A stretch of 64,000 bases of DNA, taken from contig NZ_JAUKPO010000001.1 of the NCBI RefSeq assembly GCF_030503435.1, positions 62,001 to 126,000 on the forward strand, written 5' to 3'. Every line of letters starts with the position of its first letter. The first letter of the stretch is position 1. The translations under genes and the position numbers were made by a program. The stretch is from Rhodocytophaga aerolata. GTDB lineage: Bacteria > Bacteroidota > Bacteroidia > Cytophagales > 172606-1. Below are positions 1 to 8,657 of this stretch, one piece after another. The notes under the pieces were generated by a model. The model was given only the letters and a program-made list of their open reading frames with translations. It did no database searches and had not been told where the DNA came from.

Positions 1-355
1 TTAAATGTTTAACAGGCAGAGCAAATAAATACGTTAACCTTGCCATATAAGGCTTTTCTTCCTGGATGAGCCAGTCAAAAACTACATTTTTATCTTCTGA
101 CTCATCTTCATGCTCTTGTATAGTAACTGAAATTTGAATTGTTGGAGGAAATGAAAAGTCGGTGAATTGAGAATTAAAGTCTTCTATAGAGGGGCGATTC
201 CTTTTTTTTCTTTCAAATATAAGGTGAAGAGCCTTTAAAACATTTGTCTTTCCTGCATTATTATGTCCAATTAAGATATTTAAGCCAGGCGAAAATAAAA
301 TTTCATGAGAAGAAAAACTGCGATAGTTTTTAATGTGGATACTGGAAATATACAT
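1..355 (-). CDS. OLD/RecF-type AAA ATPase, N-terminal part (cut by window edge)
   Basis: Reading leftwards from an ATG at 355 the frame stays open to the window edge, giving about 118 residues. It begins MYISSIHIKNYRSF, the usual first beta strand of OLD/RecF/SMC-like ATPases, and has a Walker A loop GHNNAGKT near residues 32-39 followed by NVLKALHLIF. The rest, including the signature motif, Walker B and any Toprim nuclease domain, lies outside the window. Family knowledge: such proteins are overcoming-lysogenization-defect nucleases or the A subunit of Gabija-type defence. Which one this is cannot be told from the N-terminus. It faces away from the transfer genes and is likely accessory cargo. 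Confidence 0.72.
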   Translation of the reverse strand, partial: MYISSIHIKNYRSFSSHEILFSPGLNILIGHNNAGKTNVLKALHLIFERKKRNRPSIEDFNSQFTDFSFPPTIQISVTIQEHEDESEDKNVVFDWLIQEEKPYMARLTYLFALPVKHL

Positions 356-775
356 AGATATTAAAGAGCAAAAAATTTCATTAGTAATTGCTACACTGAT
401 AAATTGGCTTGCCTTACTAACGCATTCAGTTTGTTAATTTAATGTATTTTTTATTAAGCTAAGGAAATTGATTTAATACGTTTTTGTACCACAATATCAT
501 ATCAATATTAGACTCGTACAATACCTATTTATAGGTATTTATTGCATACACATAAAGGTTTACATAGCTGATATACTTAGCGTATTATTTTATGCTACTA
601 CTCCCCCAATGCTTTTGGATCTCCCGCTTGATTTTACTGTTTACTCTTGCAACACACATGCTTTTATTTTTCAAATGTAGCCTGTTAAAGCAATGATTAG
701 TATCTGGGAGTATCTGTAAAGTTGGCTTTCTTATCATGTAATTAGTATCGTCCAATTAATATTGAAAGAAATTTC
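356..775. other. Intergenic region with one 20-bp inverted repeat
   Basis: This AT-rich 420-base gap separates the divergent OLD-type gene and the 286-residue gene. At 520-539 there is an inverted repeat AATACCTA-TTTA-TAGGTATT with 8-bp arms. It could be an operator for the leftward gene or a weak hairpin. No coding frame or RNA gene was recognised. Confidence 0.4.
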
Positions 776-807
776 TTGTAAAAGTAGTCGTAATACGACT
801 ATATTTA
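776..807 (+). promoter_or_regulatory. Promoter with GTAGTCG-type operator (copy 1)
   Basis: A TTG box at 776-778 and TATATTTA at 800-807 are 24 bases apart start to start, as in Bacteroidota promoters (TTG / TAnnTTTG). Between them lies GTAGTCGTAATACGACTAT (784-802), nearly a perfect palindrome (AGTCGTA-A-TACGACT). The same unit, with identical spacing, precedes four other sites in the element (9116, 20643, 20672, 27836). It drives the gene starting at 820. Confidence 0.75.
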
Positions 808-819
808 TAAGAAAAAACT

Positions 820-1680
820 ATGGAAGAAAATACTCAATCCTTTTTTCCTGAAAAGGCAGAAAACCTAAATTCTTCTTCAGGGCTGCAACAAGAAGAAATT
901 GACTTCTTAAATGAAGATACCAGTTCCAATTATATTGGAGATGATCAAGGTATGTGTATCACAACGCCCACACAGGGTAATGATTTTTTAGAGAAGTATA
1001 AAAGCATAGAAGGGATTGAAATACTTGCCCAGGATGAAGAAATAAAGTGTTTGTTCATGCAATTTGAGCCCGAAAGTTTACAGAATCTTCAGCTATTAAG
1101 TATTTCTATATCAGAGCTTATATACAGCGGTACACTACTTTCCCTTTCTTCACTCATACCGGTTAAGGTTCAGATTCAGCCGGCAGGACTAGCACAACCT
1201 TTGGTTTTGCTCATTCATCCCCAGTTAACAGATTCTCATTTTATTCATCTAAAACTTATGCCTTATGCAAATTACCTCCCTCCTATTCCACTTACGCTTT
1301 ATCAGCAAGAGGCCTCAAAACAGGCTGCTCCCTTTTTCATCATCAAGCGTGTGGTAGATAGTGCTCAGTCATCAGTGTTTGAACAGAAACAGAATGAACT
1401 TTGGGATACATTGACCTTATCAGTTTCTATACAAAATAAGCTTTTTAAAGAATTGATGGAGGTGATAAAGTATCAGCCATTAGGGATAGAAAAATGGGTA
1501 CAGAACCAATTCTGGACGAAGGAACAATCTGAGAAAGCATTAAAAATTATTGATTCTATTTTTCCCTTACAACTTGGACTTTTCACATGCCTGCAGATAG
1601 TATTTTATCCATTTGAAAGGCTTCACTTATTTCCGCATCTACAGGCTATAGTACAATCTAAACTGCTTGAACAGCCATAA
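820..1680 (+). CDS. Hypothetical element protein, 286 residues
   Basis: No family was recognised. The first 75 residues are acidic and low in hydrophobics. The rest is a mixed alpha/beta sequence without signal peptide, clear transmembrane segment or cysteine motif. It is the first gene behind an operator-promoter shared with the transfer operon, and the Toprim gene follows 88 bases later on the same strand, so a role in element maintenance or DNA processing is plausible. That is an inference from context only. Confidence 0.6.
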   Translation: MEENTQSFFPEKAENLNSSSGLQQEEIDFLNEDTSSNYIGDDQGMCITTPTQGNDFLEKYKSIEGIEILAQDEEIKCLFMQFEPESLQNLQLLSISISELIYSGTLLSLSSLIPVKVQIQPAGLAQPLVLLIHPQLTDSHFIHLKLMPYANYLPPIPLTLYQQEASKQAAPFFIIKRVVDSAQSSVFEQKQNELWDTLTLSVSIQNKLFKELMEVIKYQPLGIEKWVQNQFWTKEQSEKALKIIDSIFPLQLGLFTCLQIVFYPFERLHLFPHLQAIVQSKLLEQP

Positions 1681-1768
1681 ACAGGCTGCATAGTAAAAGC
1701 TAATAGTTCTTTCTTTGCTCATTTGACAGCATCCCTCATAAACATTATCCACCTTCAACCAGAATTTT

Positions 1769-3724
1769 ATGTATACAATTGATTGGAAAGAAGCGGCCCA
1801 TAATATGGACCCTTACAAGGTTTTGAATGAATTAGGTTTTCGGCATAATCCTAAAAAAGGATTAGTGGGAAGTGCCAGAAGCCAGACATTCGAAAGGGAA
1901 GAAGAAAAAATAACGGTATATCCTAATCCTGGCTCTAAAGCTATTTTCATTAACCACGGCACCGATAAAAAAGGAGATGTGATTGAACTTCTTAAATGGC
2001 AATACAACAATGATCCACGGGAAGTCAGTAAGTTTATACATAATCACTTTAACGGGATGCCGCCTGCACCATTATCTGTGGATGCAAAGAAAAACGATGA
2101 GAAGAAAGATACTAAAACGGATGATAAAACCCTTGCCGAAATACAGTCAAAGGAACTAAAAGAAAAATATAGCCTCAGGAATTCATTAAACCAACCCCAG
2201 TATCTGCAATCCCGTGGATTAACCTTAGGCACCATCTTTCGTCCTGAGTTTTTTAAACAGGCGCTAAACTCACTAGGTTGGAATGCCAAAGAGGAGAAAA
2301 CGATTGAGGTCAATAACACCGTTTTCCCGATGAGAAACGACCATGGAATTACATCTATGATTATTCGCAATGGCAGCTTTAAAGGATTTCCAGCCGGGGA
2401 GCGCAGAGATGCTCTCTGGCTTTCCAACCCTCCACTTACCTTAAACCGTGATATAATCATAGGTCTAGGAGAAAAGAAGATCATGTTGCCTAAAGGAACA
2501 GAAGGAACCCTGGTAGCTAGTCCCGAAAAGCCCGGACGTTATCAGTTTTACTTTCTGGACCCTACAAGGAAAGACAAAGAACTTCCTTACAATAAAGTAG
2601 AGGTGTGGGGAAAAGCACTTACCTGGCTGACAACCGCATTAGAGCCGCTGAAGGTAAACAGAATGGTGCTTACCGAGAGTCCCATTGATGCCATGTCTTT
2701 TCACCAGCTCTCCCCTCCTAAACCTGGTGAAACGAGAATGTATTTGAGTACCGGTGGCAATCCATCAGATAAACAAACAGCTTATATCAATGAACTCGTC
2801 CAAAGGATACGGCCAGACCAGGTAGTACTGGCCAATGACAATGAAAAGAATGGTGTTCGATTTAATATGAACCTGATGGGTGCAATACAGCATCCAGCTA
2901 CTCCGGCACAAAACCTGTTTATGGCCCGACTGGTGGAAGTAGCACCTAAAAAAGAAGATAATACAATTACTTCCTCAACCGAACAGAAGTCTCATCTTGG
3001 AGAATATCACCTGAAAATTTTTGGAGCCAAAGAACCGAAACGAATGGAAGAAGTAGCTACTAAAATTATGGAATCTATTAATAATTCTGCGCCAAAAGGA
3101 CAAGAGCCACCGGCACGTATCACTGCCTTAAATAGCTCTCCAGGAACAGGCTCAGAAATCACGGTTGCTTTTCCGAAAAATGATCATCTATTGGCAGCGG
3201 CACAGAAGGAGCTGGCAAAGATAATTAATGCAGGAGAAAGGGATGAGGTAATGAAAGTAGTGAAACCCGTTAATAAAGATTTCAATGAGGATTTACAGGC
3301 AGAAAAACTGGAGGGAAAGAAAATTAAGCATGATCTGGGTGAGATTCCAGCCTATATAAAAACAGGGGCAAAAAATCTTTTGCAACAACTTTCTGCTTAT
3401 TCTAACAATGCCTTTGATGCACTTTTTGGAGGTATTCCAGGTAGTTTACCCAGGATGATGAATACACCGGAAGAGAAAAAAGCTAGTTCGGATAGAGGCC
3501 ATAGAAAGGAATCTGATCAGCAGGTACTACCTGAAAAAGACAATAATTCTAGAAATCTCTCAGCCGATCCACATATGGGTGGTATAAATAAATCTAATCA
3601 CGCTTCTACTCAACCACAGCCTTATAAGACAAATCATAAGGAAGAACATCTATCTGCTGGCAAAGAGCTTTCTTCACAGAAGCAGGCTCCTGCTAAACCT
3701 GGCCTTCGGATGAAAATGAGATAA
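1769..3724 (+). CDS. Toprim-domain primase-like protein of a mobile element
   Basis: This 651-residue protein has an N-terminal region resembling the DUF3991/CHC2-like part of mobile-element primases (FINHGTDKKGDVIELLKW). A Toprim domain follows: the acidic strand TESPIDAMS near residue 300 and the second acidic motif LANDNEKNG near 354. The last 150 residues are charged, low-complexity and probably disordered. Proteins of this kind occur with relaxases in Bacteroidota elements and are thought to prime or process transferred DNA. The CHC2 zinc ligands are not evident, so catalytic primase activity is uncertain. The start ATG at 1769 fits the conserved N-terminus. Confidence 0.75.
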   Translation: MYTIDWKEAAHNMDPYKVLNELGFRHNPKKGLVGSARSQTFEREEEKITVYPNPGSKAIFINHGTDKKGDVIELLKWQYNNDPREVSKFIHNHFNGMPPAPLSVDAKKNDEKKDTKTDDKTLAEIQSKELKEKYSLRNSLNQPQYLQSRGLTLGTIFRPEFFKQALNSLGWNAKEEKTIEVNNTVFPMRNDHGITSMIIRNGSFKGFPAGERRDALWLSNPPLTLNRDIIIGLGEKKIMLPKGTEGTLVASPEKPGRYQFYFLDPTRKDKELPYNKVEVWGKALTWLTTALEPLKVNRMVLTESPIDAMSFHQLSPPKPGETRMYLSTGGNPSDKQTAYINELVQRIRPDQVVLANDNEKNGVRFNMNLMGAIQHPATPAQNLFMARLVEVAPKKEDNTITSSTEQKSHLGEYHLKIFGAKEPKRMEEVATKIMESINNSAPKGQEPPARITALNSSPGTGSEITVAFPKNDHLLAAAQKELAKIINAGERDEVMKVVKPVNKDFNEDLQAEKLEGKKIKHDLGEIPAYIKTGAKNLLQQLSAYSNNAFDALFGGIPGSLPRMMNTPEEKKASSDRGHRKESDQQVLPEKDNNSRNLSADPHMGGINKSNHASTQPQPYKTNHKEEHLSAGKELSSQKQAPAKPGLRMKMR

Positions 3725-3757
3725 GAGCAGGAGAATGATAGGGAAAGGCAATACTCT

Positions 3758-4096
3758 CTATTGCTTTTCCTCCTTCAACTTTATCTGGTTTAGAATAGCC
3801 TCCAGTACGAGTGCAGGGGTGACAGTGACCGGTTTATTGGACAAATGTGCCAGCCGGACCATAACATCAGCCATTGCCTTAATTTCTTCCACAGAAAATT
3901 TCTCCGGCTCTTGCATCCTCCTATACCAGGTAACTTTCGGAATACTGCATAACTCCCGGAATTGGGTAAGTGACAGTTTGGTATCTCCTTTCAGAGCATC
4001 TTTTATAAGAGAATCTAAGGTGAAGAGTTGCATTGGTTGAGCTTTATCCTTCGTAGTCTGTTTGTTTATAGGTTGATGTTTATTGTCACCTTTCAT
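3758..4096 (-). CDS. Small helix-turn-helix regulator, 112 residues
   Basis: It converges with the Toprim gene. The central region, residues about 38-75, reads like a helix-turn-helix (LTQFRELCSIPKVTWYRRM, then an EEIKAMADVMVRL helix). Flanking parts are charged and there is no metal-binding motif. Its upstream region carries a 10-bp inverted repeat placed around its own likely promoter (4141-4176), which suggests autoregulation. It is one candidate for the regulator that binds the GTAGTCG sites, but that site is not in its own promoter, which argues against it. Confidence 0.6.
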   Translation of the reverse strand: MKGDNKHQPINKQTTKDKAQPMQLFTLDSLIKDALKGDTKLSLTQFRELCSIPKVTWYRRMQEPEKFSVEEIKAMADVMVRLAHLSNKPVTVTPALVLEAILNQIKLKEEKQ

Positions 4097-4140
4097 TCTA
4101 TTTTATTAGTACTTCTAATAACTAATTTTCTCTTCCATAT

Positions 4141-4176
4141 ACCTAATTTGCTTGGCAAAAGTCAAACAAATTAGGT
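4141..4176 (-). promoter_or_regulatory. Inverted repeat around the promoter of the HTH gene
   Basis: ACCTAATTTG (4141-4150) and CAAATTAGGT (4167-4176) are perfect 10-bp arms with a 16-base spacer. Read on the minus strand, a TTTG box lies in the spacer and a TATATGG box follows about 21 bases on, next to the distal arm, so a protein on the repeat would cover a promoter for the gene starting at 4096. Confidence 0.45.
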
Positions 4177-4271
4177 AATCCTAAATATAAAAACTTATTT
4201 CATAAATATTTTTAAATATAATGGTAAGTATAAAGGGCGTTGTAATGCCCTTTATACAATGTTAGGTGGCG

Positions 4272-4526
4272 TCATTCCAAATAGTTCGGATAAACCGGTA
4301 ATTGAGCATATTGAGTGCGCTCATGCTGGATTATAACTTTTGCTTTCTTTTGATTGACCAGTTTCTCAAATTTCTCCATTGATTTGAGTGTCATTTGTAC
4401 ATCAGTATTGAATTTGGGCACCCTTTTAAATTGTCTCTGCTCATTGAAATGATAAAGATCGCCTGACAAGAAAATGGTTTCATTCTTTAATTCAATTTGG
4501 AGACACATATGTCCTGGTGTATGTCC
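4272..4526 (-). pseudogene. Truncated metallo-beta-lactamase-fold gene (C-terminal fragment)
   Basis: The frame encodes GHTPGHM followed by CLQIELKNETIFLSGDLYHF, which is the third metal-binding segment and following strand of AHL-lactonase-like metallo-beta-lactamase proteins. Directly before the first Gly codon an in-frame TGA (4527-4529) and, two codons earlier, a TAA (4533-4535) close the frame, and no HxHxDH segment is found upstream. About two thirds of the gene is missing. An internal ATG at 4508 could start a 78-residue peptide, but it would lack most metal ligands. The break probably marks a recombination junction next to the HNH cassette; the bases up to 4798 hold nothing recognisable. 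Confidence 0.7.
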
Positions 4527-4798
4527 TCAGGGTTATGCGTAGTTAAACTTACTCAGATAGCTGTTACTAAAGTCAGATAACAAACAATAGCTCACAGATA
4601 TCTCAAGCATCCCATTCTCAGGATACAATATATTAAATATTAGATACTTTAGAAGAGGCATTGACCGACAAGTGTATCGAACTGTCTTGCGAAACGCATT
4701 GAATGAGAAGCTGAAAGCCTCAGCTCCTTAAAAGAGAGCGGATTGTAGCCTGATTTGCCGAGGCATATTTTTTGATAGAGAAACTGCAAATTCCCCCT

Positions 4799-5698
4799 AT
4801 GTCCAAGTATCGTTTTAGCACCAATCAACGATTTGCTGTTTACAAAGTTTTTGACGGTGTGTGCCAATGGTGTCGTCAGCCACTTCAGTTTTTAGGTTTC
4901 AATGTAGATCATGTACTTCCCGAATCCCTGCTGGATGACCCAGCAAGGCTGCAGGAAGAGTTGACCAGATACGGGTTACCAGCCAATTTCAACATCAATG
5001 ATTATGAAAATTGGGCATCTATGCACTCTCATTGCAATCAATGGAAAAGCGATACGAGCTACTCAGGTGCGCCTATAATCAGAACATTGCTGGACAAATG
5101 CGCGAGCAATAAGGAACGTGCTCAACGCTTGGAGTTGAAGCTGAACCGGGAACCACAGACAGCTGAAATTCTCACTAGGGTTGAAGCCGCCATAGAGCAA
5201 AACTTTGTCAACATTCAGGATTTGCAAAACTTTATTCTAAAGTCAGATATTATGGATTCACCTGATGAGGAACTACTAAGAATCAGGCAGCAGCTTGATC
5301 AAACCATCGAGCACCAGGCGCGCAAAATGGTGCAAGGGTATATGCAGATGGTGAGAAGCAATACGAGCGATGTATTAATCAAGATGGCGCGTGATCTCGG
5401 TCCTGAGTGGCATCCAACAATCACTGCGCAAACGGTCGTTGAATCTATGGATGAAGAAAGGCGCAATGTTTTTACACACCATTTGGCTAATGTCAACAAC
5501 CCTAACTTGAGGGTAACGAGGACAATATGGCCGAAATTTGTAAATAATCAGCTGATTATTCATATACTAAGGTACGGATCGGTCGAAAGGGTGGTGACCT
5601 TCAATGTGCAAGATGGTATCGACTGGACGGTTTATACCAAAGCATTACGCGATGAATTCGTCAAGGCCATTAAAGAGGCCATGAAGCCCCTGAGTTAA
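4799..5698 (+). CDS. HNH endonuclease family protein, first of a tandem pair
   Basis: With the start at ATG 4799 the product is 299 residues, exactly as long as its neighbour and colinear with it (MSKY...QR.AVYK.FDG). The HNH/zinc region occupies residues 20-83: C22-x2-C25, D37-H38, N71, H76 and C79-N80, with a lysine close behind (K83). The remaining 215 residues match no domain I know and are probably helical in the middle. HNH enzymes nick or cut DNA or RNA with one metal ion. The gene lies between a broken metallo-beta-lactamase gene and the relaxase, so it is probably cargo. Upstream in-frame codons to 4772 are not supported by the paralogue. Confidence 0.75.
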   Translation: MSKYRFSTNQRFAVYKVFDGVCQWCRQPLQFLGFNVDHVLPESLLDDPARLQEELTRYGLPANFNINDYENWASMHSHCNQWKSDTSYSGAPIIRTLLDKCASNKERAQRLELKLNREPQTAEILTRVEAAIEQNFVNIQDLQNFILKSDIMDSPDEELLRIRQQLDQTIEHQARKMVQGYMQMVRSNTSDVLIKMARDLGPEWHPTITAQTVVESMDEERRNVFTHHLANVNNPNLRVTRTIWPKFVNNQLIIHILRYGSVERVVTFNVQDGIDWTVYTKALRDEFVKAIKEAMKPLS

Positions 5699-5718
5699 AA
5701 CCAGATCACTTTACATTT

Positions 5719-6618
5719 ATGTCCAAATATCCATTTAAGATTACCCAGAGATATGCTGTTTATAAGGCGTTCGATGGTATTTGCCCATGGTGTAAGGAAC
5801 CGGTGGATTTTATAGCATCTCACATCGATCATGTCCTACCGGAAGTACTGTTGGATGACTCGGCCAAGCTGGAAGATTTGAAGAAGGAATTCGGTCTTAA
5901 TGATTCATTTAATATCAATGACTATGAGAATTGGGCTCCGCTGCATTCATATTGCAACCTAGAAAAGAATAAAAAAGTCTATAAAGGAGCGGGCTTTGTG
6001 CGAAAGATTCTTGAAAAATGCGAGAAAAATAAAAAGTCGGCGCAGTTAATAGAGATTAGGCTAAACCAGCAGCCAGAAAAGGCAAAGCTTTTGGCGCAGG
6101 TGCAAGATGCCATCCAAAGCAATCTTTTGAACATTTATGAATTACAAAAATTTGCACTAAAACCAGAGATTATGGATTCCAACGATGACGAATTAAATAA
6201 CATTAAAAATGAATTGAATGGCAAAGTAGCCTACCAAAATAAAAAGATGTTGCACGACCTGTTGCGGATGATGAAAAACCAGACACGCGAATTTTTCCAT
6301 GCGATGATGAAGGAAATGGGCGCAGATTGGGCATTCTCGATGTCAGGCGATGCTAAAACAGTTGACGGCGTAGAAGTGAAAACCTTAAAATATGGTTTGG
6401 TCAATCAGGTGGATAAACGTTTTGATACGACATTCATTCACGTGGAGCCAAGGTTTTCAAACAAGCAATTTATTATCGACCTAAAAGCCAAGGGCCAAAT
6501 CCTTGAAACGGTCATATGTGACATTGAAAAGGGCGTAGACTGGTCAGTTTACCGGGATGCATTGAGAAAGCACCATAAAGCGGCGTTGCAGCAAATTCTG
6601 AAAACGATCAATGATTGA
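5719..6618 (+). CDS. HNH endonuclease family protein, second of a tandem pair
   Basis: This is a 299-residue paralogue of the previous gene, starting 20 bases after its stop and presumably cotranscribed. The putative active-site positions are kept with identical numbering: C22-x2-C25, D37-H38, N71, H76, C79-N80. The two proteins have clearly diverged outside the first 85 residues but align along the whole length (for example EIMDS..DEL near residue 155 and the GVDW/GIDW..Y segment near the C-terminus). No antitoxin, methylase or ATPase is linked. The target and role are unknown. Confidence 0.75.
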   Translation: MSKYPFKITQRYAVYKAFDGICPWCKEPVDFIASHIDHVLPEVLLDDSAKLEDLKKEFGLNDSFNINDYENWAPLHSYCNLEKNKKVYKGAGFVRKILEKCEKNKKSAQLIEIRLNQQPEKAKLLAQVQDAIQSNLLNIYELQKFALKPEIMDSNDDELNNIKNELNGKVAYQNKKMLHDLLRMMKNQTREFFHAMMKEMGADWAFSMSGDAKTVDGVEVKTLKYGLVNQVDKRFDTTFIHVEPRFSNKQFIIDLKAKGQILETVICDIEKGVDWSVYRDALRKHHKAALQQILKTIND

Positions 6619-6772
6619 CATCTTCATTGAGCACCTTATCGAATAGATCGGATTGTAATTATCAACAGAATTACATTTACTTTACTACTTAATTAAAAAC
6701 GATAGAACAAATACTTGCTATATAGAACGAAGGTTATTTTTAATAAAACATTTATGTATTCATAAACAAGCA

Positions 6773-7750
6773 TTACCTTATTCGTCTCTTCACTTTTCTA
6801 TTTTTCACTGATTGTAAAGAAGCATTTATTTTCGCTAAATCTTTTCTGGTTTCAGTAGCATTATTGTACTGAGAAATCATTTTTGAGCCAGGCTGGCTCT
6901 CCTTTTGAGAAGGGAATTTACTCTCTATAACCGGATTCATATTTTTACCACTTGATTGATTGCCAGGGGTAATTTGCTTACTGTTAGGTGCTAGCAGTGC
7001 CAAACTTTTTCCTAAGCGACTTTCAATCTGTCTACGGCTATAGCTGCGTCCTAAAGCTGAGCCTTTGAATGTAACACCGCTATTCCGGTCGGTGAAGCTG
7101 ATACCCCTTCCTAGATAGACTATAATACCTTGCTTTTTCAAGGCTATACTTAATTCGCTTAATGTCTGGCAAGCGGGCAGATGTGTGTCTATCAATTTTC
7201 TTAATTTATCTGCCTGAACACTGTTGCTTTGAGCATGGGGTTTTTGCTTGTTTTCTGTGACACTTAGCCCATACTTCTTTTCCATCTCTCTGCAAAAAAG
7301 CTGTATCCGCTCATAGTTCTTCTTGTCGGTAGCTGTATTTTGCCCATTCGCATTGATACGGTTGGCAATTATATGAAAATGTTCATGCGGTTTATCACGG
7401 TGGCGGAATACCAGATACTGGTTATGTTCAAAGCCAAATTCCCTGGCAAAATCACGGGCGATTTTCACCATAGTCTCATTACTGACATTCTCTCCAGGCG
7501 GAAAGTTAAAGGTCTGGTGCCAGATAAACTTTTCAGTTCTTGTATTCAATTGCGCTACCTGTTTGTACTGCGAAGCAAGATGCTGAACATGCAAATGTGT
7601 ATTTGGCAGCTTAGTAACAAATAGTTCATTACTATATAGCAATTCACCACGGACTATCTTTTCTCCATTGCCGTCAGTAGCCTTTTTATCATAGTAACAG
7701 TAGTCTATTGCTCCGGCAGCACCAGCTCCCATGGATAATTTACCAATCAT
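6773..7750 (-). CDS. mobB: Relaxase / mobilization nuclease (MobB-like)
   Basis: This 325-residue protein has the two-part active site of relaxases: tyrosines at residues 17-20 (YCYY) near the N-terminus and the metal-binding histidine motif PHEHFHIIANRIN with H122, H124 and H126. The segment FNFPPGE near residue 82 is also typical. The enzyme would nick oriT and stay bound to the 5' end during transfer. Its ATG overlaps the stop of the upstream RHH gene by 4 bases, so the two are translated together. The C-terminal 90 residues are basic and disordered. It is shorter than many relaxases and has no helicase domain. The gene symbol is by family analogy. Confidence 0.88.
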   Translation of the reverse strand: MIGKLSMGAGAAGAIDYCYYDKKATDGNGEKIVRGELLYSNELFVTKLPNTHLHVQHLASQYKQVAQLNTRTEKFIWHQTFNFPPGENVSNETMVKIARDFAREFGFEHNQYLVFRHRDKPHEHFHIIANRINANGQNTATDKKNYERIQLFCREMEKKYGLSVTENKQKPHAQSNSVQADKLRKLIDTHLPACQTLSELSIALKKQGIIVYLGRGISFTDRNSGVTFKGSALGRSYSRRQIESRLGKSLALLAPNSKQITPGNQSSGKNMNPVIESKFPSQKESQPGSKMISQYNNATETRKDLAKINASLQSVKNRKVKRRIR

Positions 7751-8292
7751 GCGAGTGTCAGGAATTGGTAGTGTAGCAGTAAGAGTTGTTTTACTTTTCC
7801 CAAAAGCTCATCTAGTTGCCTCAAATGCTGTTCACTCATCTTATTACTCTCTTTAAATTCATCTTTTACTTGCTCTATCAGATGTAATACTTGTTGTAAC
7901 TCTTCCAGCCCATCTGCTTTTTCTAAGCTGAGGAATACACTCCGCTCCAGCCGTTCGATAGACTTTCTTAAGGAGAGATGGCTGCCCATGAGTAAGTCTT
8001 TTTCTATCGCAGAAAAATCTTTTTCCCTATGCGCCAGCAGTTGGATCAATCCTGATTTTTTCTTGAAGTCTGTTAGCAGTTCCATCAACTGGGAAGGGGC
8101 AAGACGTGCTTTGGGAATACGTATGCCCTTATCAAACAATCCATGCCGGAATAAGTCTGCCGGGCTTTTGCCAGTTTTTTCCTGCATCTGCCGGAGCTTT
8201 TTATCTTCTGGTTCAGATAAGAAGATCGTATATTTACTATTGCGTACTTGTGATACCTTCTTGGGAGGGCGGCCACCTTTTGGTTTAGCCAT
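7747..8292 (-). CDS. mobA: Relaxosome accessory DNA-binding protein (MobA/MobC-like, RHH type)
   Basis: The likely start is ATG 8292, giving 181 residues that begin MAKPKGGRPPKK. The frame continues upstream to 8439, but that part looks non-coding. A basic N-terminal arm precedes a ribbon-helix-helix-like strand and helices (YTIFLSEPEDKKLRQM), then a long coiled-coil-like C-terminus. Proteins of this type bind oriT and help the relaxase load. The 4-base overlap with the relaxase gene supports the assignment. Naming follows the Bacteroides convention (MobA is the RHH protein, MobB the relaxase). Confidence 0.75.
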   Translation of the reverse strand: MAKPKGGRPPKKVSQVRNSKYTIFLSEPEDKKLRQMQEKTGKSPADLFRHGLFDKGIRIPKARLAPSQLMELLTDFKKKSGLIQLLAHREKDFSAIEKDLLMGSHLSLRKSIERLERSVFLSLEKADGLEELQQVLHLIEQVKDEFKESNKMSEQHLRQLDELLGKVKQLLLLHYQFLTLA

Positions 8293-8575
8293 TGTTTTTA
8301 AATCAAGTTGACCTTCTACTTTCATAAATAGTCTATTAAGTTTGAAATCACTTTTACTTTCCGCCTCTATGAGCCTGAGCGAATAGAACCCGCATACTTG
8401 CGGTAAATTGCCTGCCATTATACGTTTTGCTGATAGCAAAACATAGCTTGCTTCCCCAACTCACACCTGACAATCTCTTCTATATGTTAATTATTGTAAG
8501 TAATTGTTCTTGTTTTATGCTGTTATGTATCTGAAGAATCAACCTTTCACTAGCTTTTCATAATCCTTTCATTAC

Positions 8576-8633
8576 TTTGTCAATTATTCGCCTAATCATA
8601 TGCATTTGTCATTTTCTTTTCACTATTTTGTCA
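8576..8633. repeat. Three direct TTTGTCA repeats in the mob divergent region (candidate oriT or binding sites)
   Basis: TTTGTCA occurs at 8576-8582, 8605-8611 and 8627-8633, with CTTTTCA-like words between the copies. The region separates the divergently read mob genes and the 128-residue gene. oriT often sits beside the relaxase gene, so these may be binding sites of the RHH protein. No nick site can be named. Confidence 0.4.
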
Positions 8634-8657
8634 TAATCTTTTTATCAACTACCTGCT

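Noticed and set aside
520..539. Inverted repeat AATACCTA-TTTA-TAGGTATT as a third copy of the 16960/17089 operator
   Set aside because: It has the same length and ends, but the arm sequence differs (ACCTA versus ACTC), so I list it as an unrelated repeat.
3735..4040. Plus-strand 101-residue frame overlapping the HTH gene
   Set aside because: It is the complementary-strand shadow of the minus-strand HTH gene, with no sensible protein pattern.
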